Counted from the stretch's first letter, positions 18,014 to 27,684 are shown. The stretch is DNA of 48,629 nt from Candidatus Paenibacillus intestinavium (GCA_019113605.1 DXHF01000386.1:1-48629), one strand, 5' to 3'. Numbers and translations are program-made. Notes: generated by a model not told the origin, from the sequence alone.

Positions 18014-18898
18014 ATGCTACAGAAAAGCTCTAAGAAATATATTTCTTTATTGGCGTTTATAGCACCGGCTTTTATATTATATTTATGTTTCTTGCTCATT
18101 CCAACGATTAGTGGCTTATATTACAGCTTTACAAATTGGAATGGTCTGAATCCGACGTACAAATTTATCGGGCTAGAAAACTTTATTGAAATATTCAAAG
18201 AAGATCCTTACTTCATGGACTCCGTATGGTTTACATTGAAATATGTTGTGTGCATGGTAGTCTTTCAAAATGTTATTGCGTTATTGCTTGCTGTATTTAT
18301 TGAATCAAGAACAAGAAGTAAAGGCTTCTTCCGTACTATATTTTTCATGCCTAATATGATTAGTATTATTATAAGTGCATTCATGTGGACATTTATTTTT
18401 ACGCAAGTATTTCCGCAATTAGCTGAAAAAACGATATTAACTTTTTTAGGACAATCATGGATTGGCGATCCCAAATATTCCTTTATCGCTATTTTAATCG
18501 TTTCATTGTGGAACGGTGTTGGTTATATGATGATTATATATTTGGCTGGATTACAAGGTGTGCCTCAGCATTTGAAAGAGGCAGCTGTTATCGATGGAGC
18601 TAATGCTTTCCAGCAATTTAGAAACGTTACATTACCTATGATTACTCATGCCATTACCATTTGTTTATTTTTAACATTAAATAATGCATTTAAAGTATAT
18701 GAGGTTGTCTTCGGTTTAACTGGTGGCGGACCCGGTAGAAGTACTCAAGTGATTACGATGAACATATTTGAAGAGGCATTTTCCAACAACTTCAGATATG
18801 GTTATGCCAGCGCAAAGTCGGTTATTCTATTTATCCTTGTCTTAATATTCACTCTAATTCAGATTAGAATGACGAAGAAAAAGGAGGTAGAAGCATGA
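18014..18898 (+). CDS. MalF-type ABC permease (second module)
   Basis: This 294-residue membrane permease has about six helices and the coupling loop EAAVIDGANAFQQFRNVTLP. I place the start at ATG 18014 after AAGGAG (18001-18006). An in-frame ATG at 17957 would add 19 residues encoded across the intercistronic hairpin and has no ribosome site. The gene overlaps the next permease by four bases (ATGA), so the two are translationally coupled. It forms the membrane channel together with that protein, with the ATPase supplied from elsewhere. Confidence 0.9.
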   Translation: MLQKSSKKYISLLAFIAPAFILYLCFLLIPTISGLYYSFTNWNGLNPTYKFIGLENFIEIFKEDPYFMDSVWFTLKYVVCMVVFQNVIALLLAVFIESRTRSKGFFRTIFFMPNMISIIISAFMWTFIFTQVFPQLAEKTILTFLGQSWIGDPKYSFIAILIVSLWNGVGYMMIIYLAGLQGVPQHLKEAAVIDGANAFQQFRNVTLPMITHAITICLFLTLNNAFKVYEVVFGLTGGGPGRSTQVITMNIFEEAFSNNFRYGYASAKSVILFILVLIFTLIQIRMTKKKEVEA

Positions 18899-19722
18899 GA
18901 ATAAAACAAATTAATTCATGGACCGTTAATATATTTTTATCATTAAGTGCAATTATTGCTATTTTTCCAATCTATATGGCTGTAATTAACTCGTTCAAAA
19001 CAGATGGAGAAATGTTCAAATCATTTATTTCGTTGCCAACAACATTACGGTTTTCCAATTATGTGGAAGCATTTGATCGTATTAATATGGTACAAAGCTC
19101 AATTAATTCTGCGATCGTTGCAGGTATAGGAATTATGGGCATCGTATTCTGTGCATCATTAGCAGGCTATAAATTATCTCGTACGAATAACAAATTAAGC
19201 AACTTTATCTTTATGTTGTTCATCGCTTCTATGCTTGTTCCTTTTCATTCGATTATGATTCCTTTAACAAGAATGGCGAAAGCATTACATGTGCAGGGCA
19301 GCATTTATGGTTTAGCAATTATTTATATTGGCTTAGGAGTTAATATGGCAGTATTCCTTTACCATGGCTTTGTAAAATCAATTCCACGGGAGCTAGAGGA
19401 AGCAGCAGAAATTGATGGTTGTAATGAGTTTCAAACGTTTTTCAAAATCATTTACCCATTATTGATTCCGATTACCGTTACAATTGGAATTTTAGACTTC
19501 CTCTGGATTTGGAATGATTTTTTACTTACATTAATTATGATTACAAATGCAGATCACAACACATTAATTCTTTCTACGAATGTACTATTTGGTGAATATA
19601 ACAAGGATTGGGCATTAATTCTTGCATCGCTAGTGTTAACGGCAGTGCCTGTTGTTGTGATGTATACATTCTTCCAACGTTATATTATGGAGGGCATTAC
19701 GGAAGGTGCAGTAAAAGGATAG
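18895..19722 (+). CDS. MalG-type ABC permease (second module)
   Basis: This 275-residue permease partners the preceding MalF-type protein. It shows about six membrane helices, the loop EAAEIDGCNEFQTFFKIIYPL and the C-terminal FFQRYIMEGITEGAVKG typical of MalG-like subunits. ATGA overlap with the upstream gene and AAGGAGG just before it indicate coupled translation. The GH42 gene starts 37 bp downstream, so enzyme and importer are most likely one operon. Confidence 0.92.
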   Translation: MRIKQINSWTVNIFLSLSAIIAIFPIYMAVINSFKTDGEMFKSFISLPTTLRFSNYVEAFDRINMVQSSINSAIVAGIGIMGIVFCASLAGYKLSRTNNKLSNFIFMLFIASMLVPFHSIMIPLTRMAKALHVQGSIYGLAIIYIGLGVNMAVFLYHGFVKSIPRELEEAAEIDGCNEFQTFFKIIYPLLIPITVTIGILDFLWIWNDFLLTLIMITNADHNTLILSTNVLFGEYNKDWALILASLVLTAVPVVVMYTFFQRYIMEGITEGAVKG

Positions 19723-19759
19723 CTTCTACTAATATGATCTTACAAAAGGGGATACAACG

Positions 19760-21751
19760 ATGAATAAGTTGCTTTATGGTGTAGCTTATTATGATGAATA
19801 TATGCCAACAGATCGTCTTGCAGAGGATATTCAGATGATGCAGGATGCAGGAATTAATGTCGTTCGTATTGCTGAATCAACATGGAGTACACATGAGCCA
19901 CAAAATGGGATTTTCGATTTTTCATCGGTTGATCGTGTACTAGATGCGATGCATGAAGCAGGTATCCATGTCATCGTGGGAACGCCAACGTATGCGATTC
20001 CGACATGGATGGTGAAGGAACATCCTGATGTATTAGCAGTGACGAAGGATGGAGCAGGGCGTTATGGCGCTCGGCAAATTATGGACATTACGCATCCTGT
20101 CTATTTGTTCTATGCAGAGCGTATTATTCGTAAATTAATGAGTAGAGTGAGTCGCCATCCAGCAGTTATCGGTTATCAGACGGACAACGAAACGAAGCAT
20201 TATGGAACTGCTGGACCAAATGTACAGTTAAAATTCGTGAAATATATGCGAGAGAAATATGAAAGCATTGATCATCTGAATGCTGAACTAGGCTTAGATT
20301 ATTGGAGCAATCGGATTAATTCATGGGAGGATTTCCCTGCGGTAGTTGGTACAATTAATGGGAGTCTTGGAGCCGAATTTGATCGTTTTCAAAGACAGCT
20401 AGTTAATGAGTTTTTGGCATGGCAAGTAAGCATCGTTAATGAATATAAGACAGAGCATCAGTTTGTGACGCAAAACTTCGACTTTGATTGGCGCGGGTAT
20501 TCATATGGTGTGCAATCGTCTGTTGATCATTATGCTGCGGCAGAACCGTTCGATATTGTTGGGGTAGATATATATCATCCATCACAGGATGAATTAACGG
20601 GAATTGAAATATCCTTCGGTGGAGATATGGCAAGGTCATTGAAGCAGAAAAACTATTATGTGATCGAGACTCAGGCCCAAGCATTTTCTCATTGGACGCC
20701 ATATCCTGGTCAATTACGTTTGCAAGCGTATAGCCATCTAGCATCGGGTGCGGAGATGGTTGCTTATTGGCACTGGCATTCGATTCATAATTCATTCGAG
20801 ACATACTGGAAAGGGTTATTGAGTCATGATTTTTTGCCTAATCCCGTTTATAATGAAGCGAAAACGATTGGTGCCGACTTTGCGCGCTTATCGGATCAAT
20901 TAATGGGATTAAGTAAGCAAAATAAAATTGCAATACTCGTAAGTAATGAAGCTTTAAGTGCAATGGAATGGTTCAAGCTACCTGATGGACGTAATTATAA
21001 TGATATTGTTCGTTGGCTATATGATGAATGCTATCGTTTGAATATGGAGTGCGACTTTATATTCCCTACAACTAGCAATATCGAGCAATATAAACTAATT
21101 ATTGTGCCTGCACTATATGCTGCACCGGATGAATTACTTCATCGCCTTAATCAATTTGTAGAGCAAGGTGGACATATTGTCTATTCCTTCAAGAGCGGTT
21201 TCGCTAATGATCAAGTAAAGGTACGGACAACAGTGCAGCCTGCGATCATCGAGCAAGCATGTGGTGTAAATTATAATATTTTCGTTAGTCCGAACAAGGT
21301 TGGACTACGTGGTACTATAAATAGTGAGTCAGGTTCAGTCGAGAGTTGGATGGAGCTATTAACGCCAACAACGGCAGAAGTATTAGCTTATTATGATCAT
21401 CCACAGTGGGGTGAATATGCCGCGATTACGAGAAATCAGTACGGCAATGGTGAAGCTACCTATATCGGTTGTATGGCTCCAGGAGAAGTGGTTCATCATG
21501 TACTGAGGGCTGCGCTTGAAAGAGCAGAATTATATGGGGCTAATCAGCAGCTACCTCCTGAAGTTACAGTGAAAACATCACTGGATTCAGATGGGAAAGA
21601 AGTGCGTTTTTATTTGAACTATTCGGCTGCTCTGGTGCAGTATTCTTATACGTATACAAGCGGTAAAGAGTTGATTAGTGGCATAACGATAGAGTCGAAT
21701 TCGCTTCAGAAGCTAGAACCATGGGGCGTGCATATTGTGCAAGCGCAGTAG
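19760..21751 (+). CDS. GH42 beta-galactosidase, intracellular
   Basis: This 663-residue enzyme belongs to GH42, which cleaves terminal beta-galactosides. It begins with LYGVAYYDEYMP, as GH42 enzymes do. The acid/base is E144 in QTDNE and the nucleophile E303 in VIETQAQ. The TIM barrel (~1-390) is followed by a trimerisation Rossmann-like domain (~390-600) and a small beta domain. There is no signal peptide, so it hydrolyses imported oligosaccharide. The cysteine cluster that binds zinc in some GH42 enzymes is not seen near E144. ATG 19760 follows AAAAGGGG. Its TAG stop is the first codon of a 66-nt direct repeat, and a structured repeat follows at once. Confidence 0.93.
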   Translation: MNKLLYGVAYYDEYMPTDRLAEDIQMMQDAGINVVRIAESTWSTHEPQNGIFDFSSVDRVLDAMHEAGIHVIVGTPTYAIPTWMVKEHPDVLAVTKDGAGRYGARQIMDITHPVYLFYAERIIRKLMSRVSRHPAVIGYQTDNETKHYGTAGPNVQLKFVKYMREKYESIDHLNAELGLDYWSNRINSWEDFPAVVGTINGSLGAEFDRFQRQLVNEFLAWQVSIVNEYKTEHQFVTQNFDFDWRGYSYGVQSSVDHYAAAEPFDIVGVDIYHPSQDELTGIEISFGGDMARSLKQKNYYVIETQAQAFSHWTPYPGQLRLQAYSHLASGAEMVAYWHWHSIHNSFETYWKGLLSHDFLPNPVYNEAKTIGADFARLSDQLMGLSKQNKIAILVSNEALSAMEWFKLPDGRNYNDIVRWLYDECYRLNMECDFIFPTTSNIEQYKLIIVPALYAAPDELLHRLNQFVEQGGHIVYSFKSGFANDQVKVRTTVQPAIIEQACGVNYNIFVSPNKVGLRGTINSESGSVESWMELLTPTTAEVLAYYDHPQWGEYAAITRNQYGNGEATYIGCMAPGEVVHHVLRAALERAELYGANQQLPPEVTVKTSLDSDGKEVRFYLNYSAALVQYSYTYTSGKELISGITIESNSLQKLEPWGVHIVQAQ

Positions 21752-21756
21752 GGGAA

Positions 21757-21925
21757 GTTCAAAAAGCTGACTTTGATAACGAAGTAATCCAAGGCGTTTA
21801 ATCGGCATCGAATATGAAACGAACTTGGAAAGTACGGTTCGCGTGTACCAATAACGTACACTTGCGCTTCCGCCTTTCTCAAGTAGCGTTTCATCTTCTC
21901 GGTTCTGAAAGCCTGCTTTTTGAAC
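21757..21925 (+). repeat. Structured intergenic repeat, copy B
   Basis: This is the second copy of the element at 8507-8662. Its inverted ends are longer: GTTCAAAAAGCTGACTTT (21757-21774) against 21908-21925, 16 of 18 pairs. The inner helix is GAATATGAAACG (21810-21821) / CGTTTCATCTTC (21887-21898). The small hairpin is GTGTAC (21843-21848) / GTACAC (21856-21861). Differences from copy A inside the helices are compensatory, indicating selection on structure. Confidence 0.78.
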
Positions 21926-21933
21926 CTGTATCT

Positions 21934-21999
21934 TAGGGGAAGTTCAAAAAGCTGACTTTGATAACAAAGTAATCCAAGGCGTTTAATCGGCATCGAATA
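21934..21999 (+). repeat. 66-nt direct repeat, truncated third copy of the element's left half
   Basis: Bases 21749-21814 and 21934-21999 are identical except one G/A. The first begins at the GH42 stop codon and is the left end of repeat copy B. The second stops abruptly and runs into a terminator. It looks like a partial duplication or deletion remnant of a second tandem element. Confidence 0.75.
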
Positions 22000-22028
22000 A
22001 AAAGCGACTTCTTGGAGTCGCTTTTTTT
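21999..22028 (+). terminator. Rho-independent terminator of the second module
   Basis: AAAAAGCGACT (21999-22009) pairs with AGTCGCTTTTT (22016-22026) around a TCTTGG loop and ends in a T-run. It terminates the GH42 operon. Confidence 0.9.
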
Positions 22029-22338
22029 GTATTGAATATACTGTATGAAGATATACTGAAATATGATCTATAAGCTATATTCAGCAACGATTAAGCTACT
22101 ATACTACTTCCCCAAACCTGTGAGAAATATTTCAAAGGGTTTGGGGCTATTTGTTATATTCAATTATGTATATGAACACGAGAGTAAGACATTATTTTCG
22201 GAGAATATAGGTTTGCAATATTATCAATTTACACGAATCTCCATTGCAGAGTATCATTTTTTGTTGATTAGGCAAATAGTATGAGATTCATATCTGTCTT
22301 ACAATGATGATATCAACACAGTAGCAAGGAGGATACAA
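22029..22338 (+). other. Control region before the third importer
   Basis: This 310-bp AT-rich stretch lies between the terminator and the third module's first permease. It contains a strong inverted repeat at 22110-22146 (separate entry). The only sizeable ORF, 22063-22284, encodes 73 residues with no ribosome site or recognisable family and crosses the hairpin, so I do not call it. No clear promoter or cre site was found. AAGGAGG lies just before ATG 22339. Confidence 0.5.
22110..22146 (+). promoter_or_regulatory. Inverted repeat with nested palindrome upstream of the third importer
   Basis: CCCCAAACC (22110-22118) is exactly inverted at 22138-22146, and the loop holds the palindrome GAAATATTTC (22124-22133). 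It could be an operator or a leader hairpin. There is no T-run directly after it, so plain termination is less likely. Confidence 0.45.
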
Positions 22339-23313
22339 ATGTCACAGACAACAACTAAGCAGCAACATGCAGTATTACTTCAACAAAGAAAGCGTAAACC
22401 GAATCTAGTCATGCGTTTTCTCAAGCAATGGGATATTCAACTTATGGTATGGCCAGGAATATTGTTGATTTTTATATTTGCATATATGCCTATGTACGGG
22501 GTTCTAATAGCTTTTATGGATTACAATATTTTTACTAAAGGCGATATTTGGGCTAATCCATGGGTTGGCTGGAAGCATTTTGAGATGTTTTTCAATGCTC
22601 CAGAGTTTTACACGGTAATGAGAAATACAATTATTATTAGTTTTCTAAAGTTTTTCATTGGCTTTCCGGCTCCAATAATATTAGCTCTTATGCTTAATGA
22701 GATTCGCCATATGATCTTCAAAAGAGTGGTACAGACGATTACGTACTTGCCTCACTTCTTATCTTGGGTTATTGTGGCAGGACTTACTTCGTCGTTGCTA
22801 GCTACGGAGAACGGCAGTATTAATATGTTATTAAGTTCGGTGGGGGCAATTAGTGAGCCGATTAATTTTCTCTCAATACCAAAGTACTTCTGGTCGATCT
22901 TAATAACTGCTAATGTATGGAAGGAAATTGGTTTTGGTTCTATCGTATATTTGGCAGCAATTGCTGGTGTTGATCAGCATATGTACGAGGCAGCTGATAT
23001 AGATGGAGCAACCAAGTTCAAACAAATCTATTTAATTACTTTACCAACAATAATGCCAGTGGTCGTCATCTTCATGATTCTTCAGATCGGAAGTCTACTT
23101 AGTGCAGGCTTTGAGGATATTTTACTATTAGCAGCTAATCCAGTGTTGAGGCCGGTATCTGATGTTATTGATACGTATGTCTATCGAGTTGGGGTATCGA
23201 ATTATCGCTACTCCTATGCAACAGCGGTTGGATTATTCAAGGCTATCATCAGTATCGGATTGTTAACGATAGCTAATTATATCGCCCGCAGATCTGGGAA
23301 CAGCTTGTGGTAA
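22339..23313 (+). CDS. LplB-type ABC permease (third module)
   Basis: This 324-residue permease has about six membrane helices, a first helix including GILLIFIFAYMPMYG, and the coupling loop EAADIDGATKFKQIYLITLPT. It is closely similar in layout to the LplB-type protein at 6600-7556. AAGGAGG precedes ATG 22339. Unlike module 1, the permeases come first in this operon and the binding protein third. There is no enzyme gene nearby to point to a substrate. Confidence 0.9.
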   Translation: MSQTTTKQQHAVLLQQRKRKPNLVMRFLKQWDIQLMVWPGILLIFIFAYMPMYGVLIAFMDYNIFTKGDIWANPWVGWKHFEMFFNAPEFYTVMRNTIIISFLKFFIGFPAPIILALMLNEIRHMIFKRVVQTITYLPHFLSWVIVAGLTSSLLATENGSINMLLSSVGAISEPINFLSIPKYFWSILITANVWKEIGFGSIVYLAAIAGVDQHMYEAADIDGATKFKQIYLITLPTIMPVVVIFMILQIGSLLSAGFEDILLLAANPVLRPVSDVIDTYVYRVGVSNYRYSYATAVGLFKAIISIGLLTIANYIARRSGNSLW

Positions 23314-23347
23314 AATGCAAAATTAAAGAACAGGGAGGCGAACCGCA

Positions 23348-24244
23348 TTGGTGCGATTAGGCTTTAGTGACAAACTTATGATGATCTTTATCTATACATT
23401 TCTAACATTATTGTCTTTCAGTGCACTATACCCGTTCTGGAACGCATTGGTCGTTTCATTCAATGAGGGGGTTGATACCTTGATGGGAGGAGTCACTTTC
23501 TGGCCGAGAGTATTTACGCTGGAAAACTACGAGGTTGTATTTAACGATAGTCGACTTCTTAACGGTTTTTTTATTTCGATCTCAAGAACGGTCATAGGTA
23601 CGGCTGCAGCCATACTTATGACGGCGATCCTTGCTTACGGTATGACGAAGAAAGATTTGATAGGCCGCAATCAGTATATGGTATTTTTCATTATTACAAT
23701 GTATTTCGGCGGTGGACTGATTCCTACTTTTCTATTAGTACGGTCTCTTGGCCTTATGAATAGCTTCTGGGTCTTTATTATCCCAGGTTTAGTTAGCGTA
23801 TGGAATATGATTATATTCCGAACATTCTTTAAAAGTTTACCGAATGGGCTTGAGGAATCTGCACAGATCGATGGCTGCACCAACTGGGGAATATTTTTCC
23901 GGATCGTGTTCCCATTGTCAGGACCGGTTATTGCAACACTTGCTTTGTTCACAGCTGTTAGTCATTGGAATGACTGGTTTTTACCGAGTATTTATATTAC
24001 GAATGAAAAGCTTCTACCGATTCAGACGATGCTGCGACAAATATTGAATGCAAACATTGTAACTGACCAGGTAGCACAGTTGGATTCAGCATCTCAAGCA
24101 CGTATGGAGAGCATGCAAAACATTACTTCTAAATCGTTGACGATGGCAACGATGATGGTTGTCACCATGCCTATCATTATGGTATATCCATTCGTGCAAA
24201 AGTACTTCGTGAAAGGCGTGCTCATTGGCTCGCTAAAAGAGTAG
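23348..24244 (+). CDS. YtcP/LplC-type ABC permease (third module)
   Basis: This 298-residue permease has about six helices, the loop ESAQIDGCTNWGIFFRIVFPL and the C-terminal YPFVQKYFVKGVLIGSLKE. The first codon is uncertain: TTG 23348 and GTG 23351 are adjacent, seven and ten bases after GGGAGGCG, and either gives almost the same protein. It pairs with the preceding permease in a CUT1 importer lacking its own ATPase. Confidence 0.88.
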   Translation: MVRLGFSDKLMMIFIYTFLTLLSFSALYPFWNALVVSFNEGVDTLMGGVTFWPRVFTLENYEVVFNDSRLLNGFFISISRTVIGTAAAILMTAILAYGMTKKDLIGRNQYMVFFIITMYFGGGLIPTFLLVRSLGLMNSFWVFIIPGLVSVWNMIIFRTFFKSLPNGLEESAQIDGCTNWGIFFRIVFPLSGPVIATLALFTAVSHWNDWFLPSIYITNEKLLPIQTMLRQILNANIVTDQVAQLDSASQARMESMQNITSKSLTMATMMVVTMPIIMVYPFVQKYFVKGVLIGSLKE

Positions 24245-24314
24245 TTCTTCCGATCGGTTTAAGGCGATTTCTGCTTTGGACATATAAAAAAGATGATGAG
24301 AGGGGTAGTACAGA

Positions 24315-25997
24315 ATGAAGAAAGTTAGAAAACCGATGTTGCTAGTCGTGTCAGCTATACTTGTTCTAGCTACAGTGTTAGCTGGTTGTGGTAGTAACTC
24401 AACTGGGAAAAATGAACCGAAACCTACATCTACGAGCAATAACATAGTGGAGGGCAATACAGAAGAGGCACCACCAGCATCAGATGTGTGGGAGTTTGGT
24501 TCTGAGCCATTGGAATTCAGCATGTATGGTCACTATAGCTGGTATGATGTTCCTGCATGGGACAGCACAGTAGCAGGTAAGTGGTTGATAGAAAATAAAA
24601 AACTCAATATTATTCCAATCTCAGCGGGTGGTAATCACGATACGAAGCTAAGTACAATGATCGCTTCCGACGAATTACCTGATGTCATCTGGGGTGATCG
24701 CGGTGTCGATGTTACTAGACTATATGAAGCGGGACAACTTGTTGCATTCGATGACTATCTTGATAAGTATCCAAATTTGAAAAACTGGATGGGACCCGAT
24801 TTGAACTTGCTTCGTCATCCTGATGGAAAGCTTTATCAGTTCCCGAACTGGTACACAGGTCGCCCAGCAGGTAATGCAGGTTATGTAATTAACAAGAAAA
24901 TTTATGAAGAGTTAGGTTCTCCTAAGCTTGAAACGACAGATGATCTATATAGCTACTTAACGGAAGTTAAAGCAAAGTATGGTAACGAAATTATTCCGTT
25001 TGAACCACATCGTGCAATTGACATGCAAGGTTTTGGCGTATTGTACACGGCATTTGGTGAAGATGTTTCTTACAGTTATTTGAATGCAAATATGCGTGGA
25101 GTACCGGAAGGCGATAAATTAACTTCAGTATTCACTAACGATATATTCCGTGAAGCACAGAAGTATATCTCTAAATTGTACAGAGAACGTCTAGTATCTC
25201 AAGATGCATTTACACAAACGATTGACCAAGTAGAAGAAAAGGTTATGCAAGGACGTGTAGCGGTATTTGCGTCATCTAGCCCTACTACGATTGCTTCAAA
25301 AGCCCATAACGAAATGGTTAAAACTGATCCAGATTCTGGTTACTTTATGATCTGGCCTATCCATAAAGAAGGCTTGGATAAAAATAAAATTTACCCAGGT
25401 TCTTATACTAGCTTAGGCTGGAATGTAAGTGTTATTACAAAGGCAGCAAAAGATCCAGAAAAAATCTTTGCATTTTTAGATTGGTACACTGGACCGGAAG
25501 GTCAATCACTATTGTTCTTCGGACCAGAAGGTAAAAACTGGAATGGATTCGATGAGGATGGCGACCCGATCTTTACTGGAAACTATGATCCGATTGAAGT
25601 AGCACAACTGCAAAAAGATCATGATCCAATTATGTGGAATGGTAACACAGGCTTTATAGACCCTGCGAAAATGAAATATGAGGCAACTCTTCCTCCTGCA
25701 GAGCAAGATTGGAATGCACGTTACCAAAGTGAAATTACTTGGAAAACGTCATCTAATGCAACAGAATTCATCAATATGGATCCACAGCCGGATAGCGAGA
25801 TAGGAATTATTAAGCAAGGTGTTGATGATTTATTCCTTGAAGCTTATGCAAAATCTATTATGGCAGCTAGCGATGCAGAGGTAGATGCTATTCTTGACAA
25901 GGCTGAAGCTGATGCACAAAAATTAGGTTACAATAAACTGCTTGAGTTCCGTACTGAGATATGGCAAGCAAACAAGAAATTACTTGAAAAAAAGTAA
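24315..25997 (+). CDS. LplA-type oligosaccharide-binding lipoprotein (third module)
   Basis: This 560-residue binding lipoprotein has a signal peptide with lipobox LAGC (C25), a polar spacer, then the LplA-type fold. It resembles the protein at 4814-6490 in length and domain plan but differs clearly in sequence, so it probably has another oligosaccharide ligand. The start has GAGAGGGG upstream. A perfect AT-rich hairpin follows at 26019-26054, separating it from the regulator genes. The ligand is unknown. Confidence 0.88.
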   Translation: MKKVRKPMLLVVSAILVLATVLAGCGSNSTGKNEPKPTSTSNNIVEGNTEEAPPASDVWEFGSEPLEFSMYGHYSWYDVPAWDSTVAGKWLIENKKLNIIPISAGGNHDTKLSTMIASDELPDVIWGDRGVDVTRLYEAGQLVAFDDYLDKYPNLKNWMGPDLNLLRHPDGKLYQFPNWYTGRPAGNAGYVINKKIYEELGSPKLETTDDLYSYLTEVKAKYGNEIIPFEPHRAIDMQGFGVLYTAFGEDVSYSYLNANMRGVPEGDKLTSVFTNDIFREAQKYISKLYRERLVSQDAFTQTIDQVEEKVMQGRVAVFASSSPTTIASKAHNEMVKTDPDSGYFMIWPIHKEGLDKNKIYPGSYTSLGWNVSVITKAAKDPEKIFAFLDWYTGPEGQSLLFFGPEGKNWNGFDEDGDPIFTGNYDPIEVAQLQKDHDPIMWNGNTGFIDPAKMKYEATLPPAEQDWNARYQSEITWKTSSNATEFINMDPQPDSEIGIIKQGVDDLFLEAYAKSIMAASDAEVDAILDKAEADAQKLGYNKLLEFRTEIWQANKKLLEKK

Positions 25998-26018
25998 AAT
26001 AATCCTGTTATTTGTGTG

Positions 26019-26058
26019 ATAAAATAGTATACTATTTATAGTATACTATTTTATTTTT
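26019..26058 (+). terminator. Perfect AT-rich hairpin after the third binding protein
   Basis: ATAAAATAGTATACTAT (26019-26035) is exactly inverted at 26038-26054, followed by TTTT. All 17 arm positions are complementary, though the innermost pairs must open to form a loop. It is probably a terminator or attenuator limiting read-through into the regulator genes. Confidence 0.65.
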
Positions 26059-26113
26059 ATTATTTAAAAGTATAACTGCTTACTAGCATTATAGAATCTA
26101 GGAGATGAAGCGG

Positions 26114-27682
26114 ATGTACAAAGTATTGCTTGTTGATGATGAGATTCTTGATCTAAAAGGCATGCAAACATTCATTCCTTGGGCAGAACTCGGTATGGAA
26201 ATCGCAGCGACGGCTACTAGTGGATTTGCTGCAAGTGAAGTAATAGCGAGAGAGAAAGTTGATATTTTAGTGACGGATGTACGGATGCCCAATATGTCAG
26301 GGTTGGAACTAGCAAGGAAAGCGCTCGATAAGTATGAGAAGTTGAGAATCATATTTGTAAGCGGATACCAGGATTTTAACTACATTAAGCAAGCGCTTTC
26401 ACTTAATGCCTGCAGCTACGTGCTGAAGCCGATGGATGATAATGAGCTCATTGAATCGTTGAAGAAGCTACGTCTAGAATTGGACGAGGAGAAGAAGCTT
26501 GTTGAGGCAGAGCAACTGTACAAAAGTATGATACCCATTGTGAAAAATGAATCTTTATTCCAATTGCTTGAGGGCTCTTTGGATGCGAGAACATTGGGAG
26601 TATTGATTCAAGAATATAAATTAAATGCGCTGAATTGGCCTGTTCAAGTCGTTATTGTTGAGCGAGATGATTGGATCGTGAAGAGATCACAGGAAATAGC
26701 CATTGACGAGTCGGAGCTATCTAAGATTTTTTGGGACATTTTGTTTGCGATGTGCGCTGAGAATCAGATTGAACATATGTGTAAAGTTACAGATAAGCGG
26801 TTAGCTCTTTTAATTGATAGTACGATGGATTTGAATAACATACATAATGTATTTGAACGAGATAAGTTAAAGCTGCCACTTACTGTTACCATTGGTATTG
26901 GGGATATTGTTGCAAATGCTTATGAGTTAAAGGACTCCTACCAACAGGCGAAAGCTGCACTGGATTACAAAATGTTTTATGGAAAAGGTAGAGTCATTCA
27001 TTATAACGAAATTCAATCTAATTCAATGATGAACGGTCAAAATCTTGATATACAGTTGGACGCACTATTTGAAGCAATGACGAATTATGATCTAGTTAAC
27101 GTTCATGATGAGCTTAATGAGCTGTATTGTTTAGCTACGCAGTTAAGATCAAAATTAACGATTCAAAACTTTACTGTTTTTTTGGTAATGAAGCTGGATT
27201 CTTATTTACAACAAATAAATGAGGATTTATTTCAAATGCTAAATTTAGATATTCAAGGGTTAGATGTTATTATGAAGTACGAAACGATAGATGAGATTCA
27301 TTCTTGGCTTCGTTATATGGTATATGAACTATCTGAACTACTCCAAATGAAGAAGCATAAGAAGAATTGGAAGCTTGTGCAGACGATTATTGATGATGTA
27401 AAGCTGCGACTACATGAAAATTTTACACTGAAGGATGTAGCGGAGAAGTATTCTTTTACACCTAACTATTTAGGGCAAATTTTCAAAGAAGAAACGTCTA
27501 CAAACTTTACTGATTATGTCGTGATGCTGCGAATGGAGAAGGCTAGTGAACTGTTGTTACATACCAAACTCAAAGTATATGAGATAGCTAATTTGACGGG
27601 GCATCGCTATCTTCCGTATTTCAGCAGGCAATTCAAAGATCATTACGGTAAAACACCTTTAGAATATCGTAGAAGGCTATAG
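26114..27682 (+). CDS. YesN-type AraC-family response regulator (third module)
   Basis: This 522-residue regulator has receiver residues D8/D9, phospho-acceptor D55 in VTDVRMP and the lysine of YVLKP, a long middle region and a C-terminal AraC-type HTH (~430-520). I start it at ATG 26114, nine bases after TAGGAG (26099-26104). ATG 26105 directly abuts that site and would break the conserved MYKVLLVDDE start shared with the regulator of module 1. The kinase follows after two bases. It presumably controls the adjacent importer. Confidence 0.9.
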   Translation: MYKVLLVDDEILDLKGMQTFIPWAELGMEIAATATSGFAASEVIAREKVDILVTDVRMPNMSGLELARKALDKYEKLRIIFVSGYQDFNYIKQALSLNACSYVLKPMDDNELIESLKKLRLELDEEKKLVEAEQLYKSMIPIVKNESLFQLLEGSLDARTLGVLIQEYKLNALNWPVQVVIVERDDWIVKRSQEIAIDESELSKIFWDILFAMCAENQIEHMCKVTDKRLALLIDSTMDLNNIHNVFERDKLKLPLTVTIGIGDIVANAYELKDSYQQAKAALDYKMFYGKGRVIHYNEIQSNSMMNGQNLDIQLDALFEAMTNYDLVNVHDELNELYCLATQLRSKLTIQNFTVFLVMKLDSYLQQINEDLFQMLNLDIQGLDVIMKYETIDEIHSWLRYMVYELSELLQMKKHKKNWKLVQTIIDDVKLRLHENFTLKDVAEKYSFTPNYLGQIFKEETSTNFTDYVVMLRMEKASELLLHTKLKVYEIANLTGHRYLPYFSRQFKDHYGKTPLEYRRRL

Positions 27683-27684
27683 CT

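Noticed and set aside
22063-22284. 73-residue hypothetical ORF
   Set aside because: It has no Shine-Dalgarno, no recognisable family, and it crosses a strong inverted repeat in a control region.
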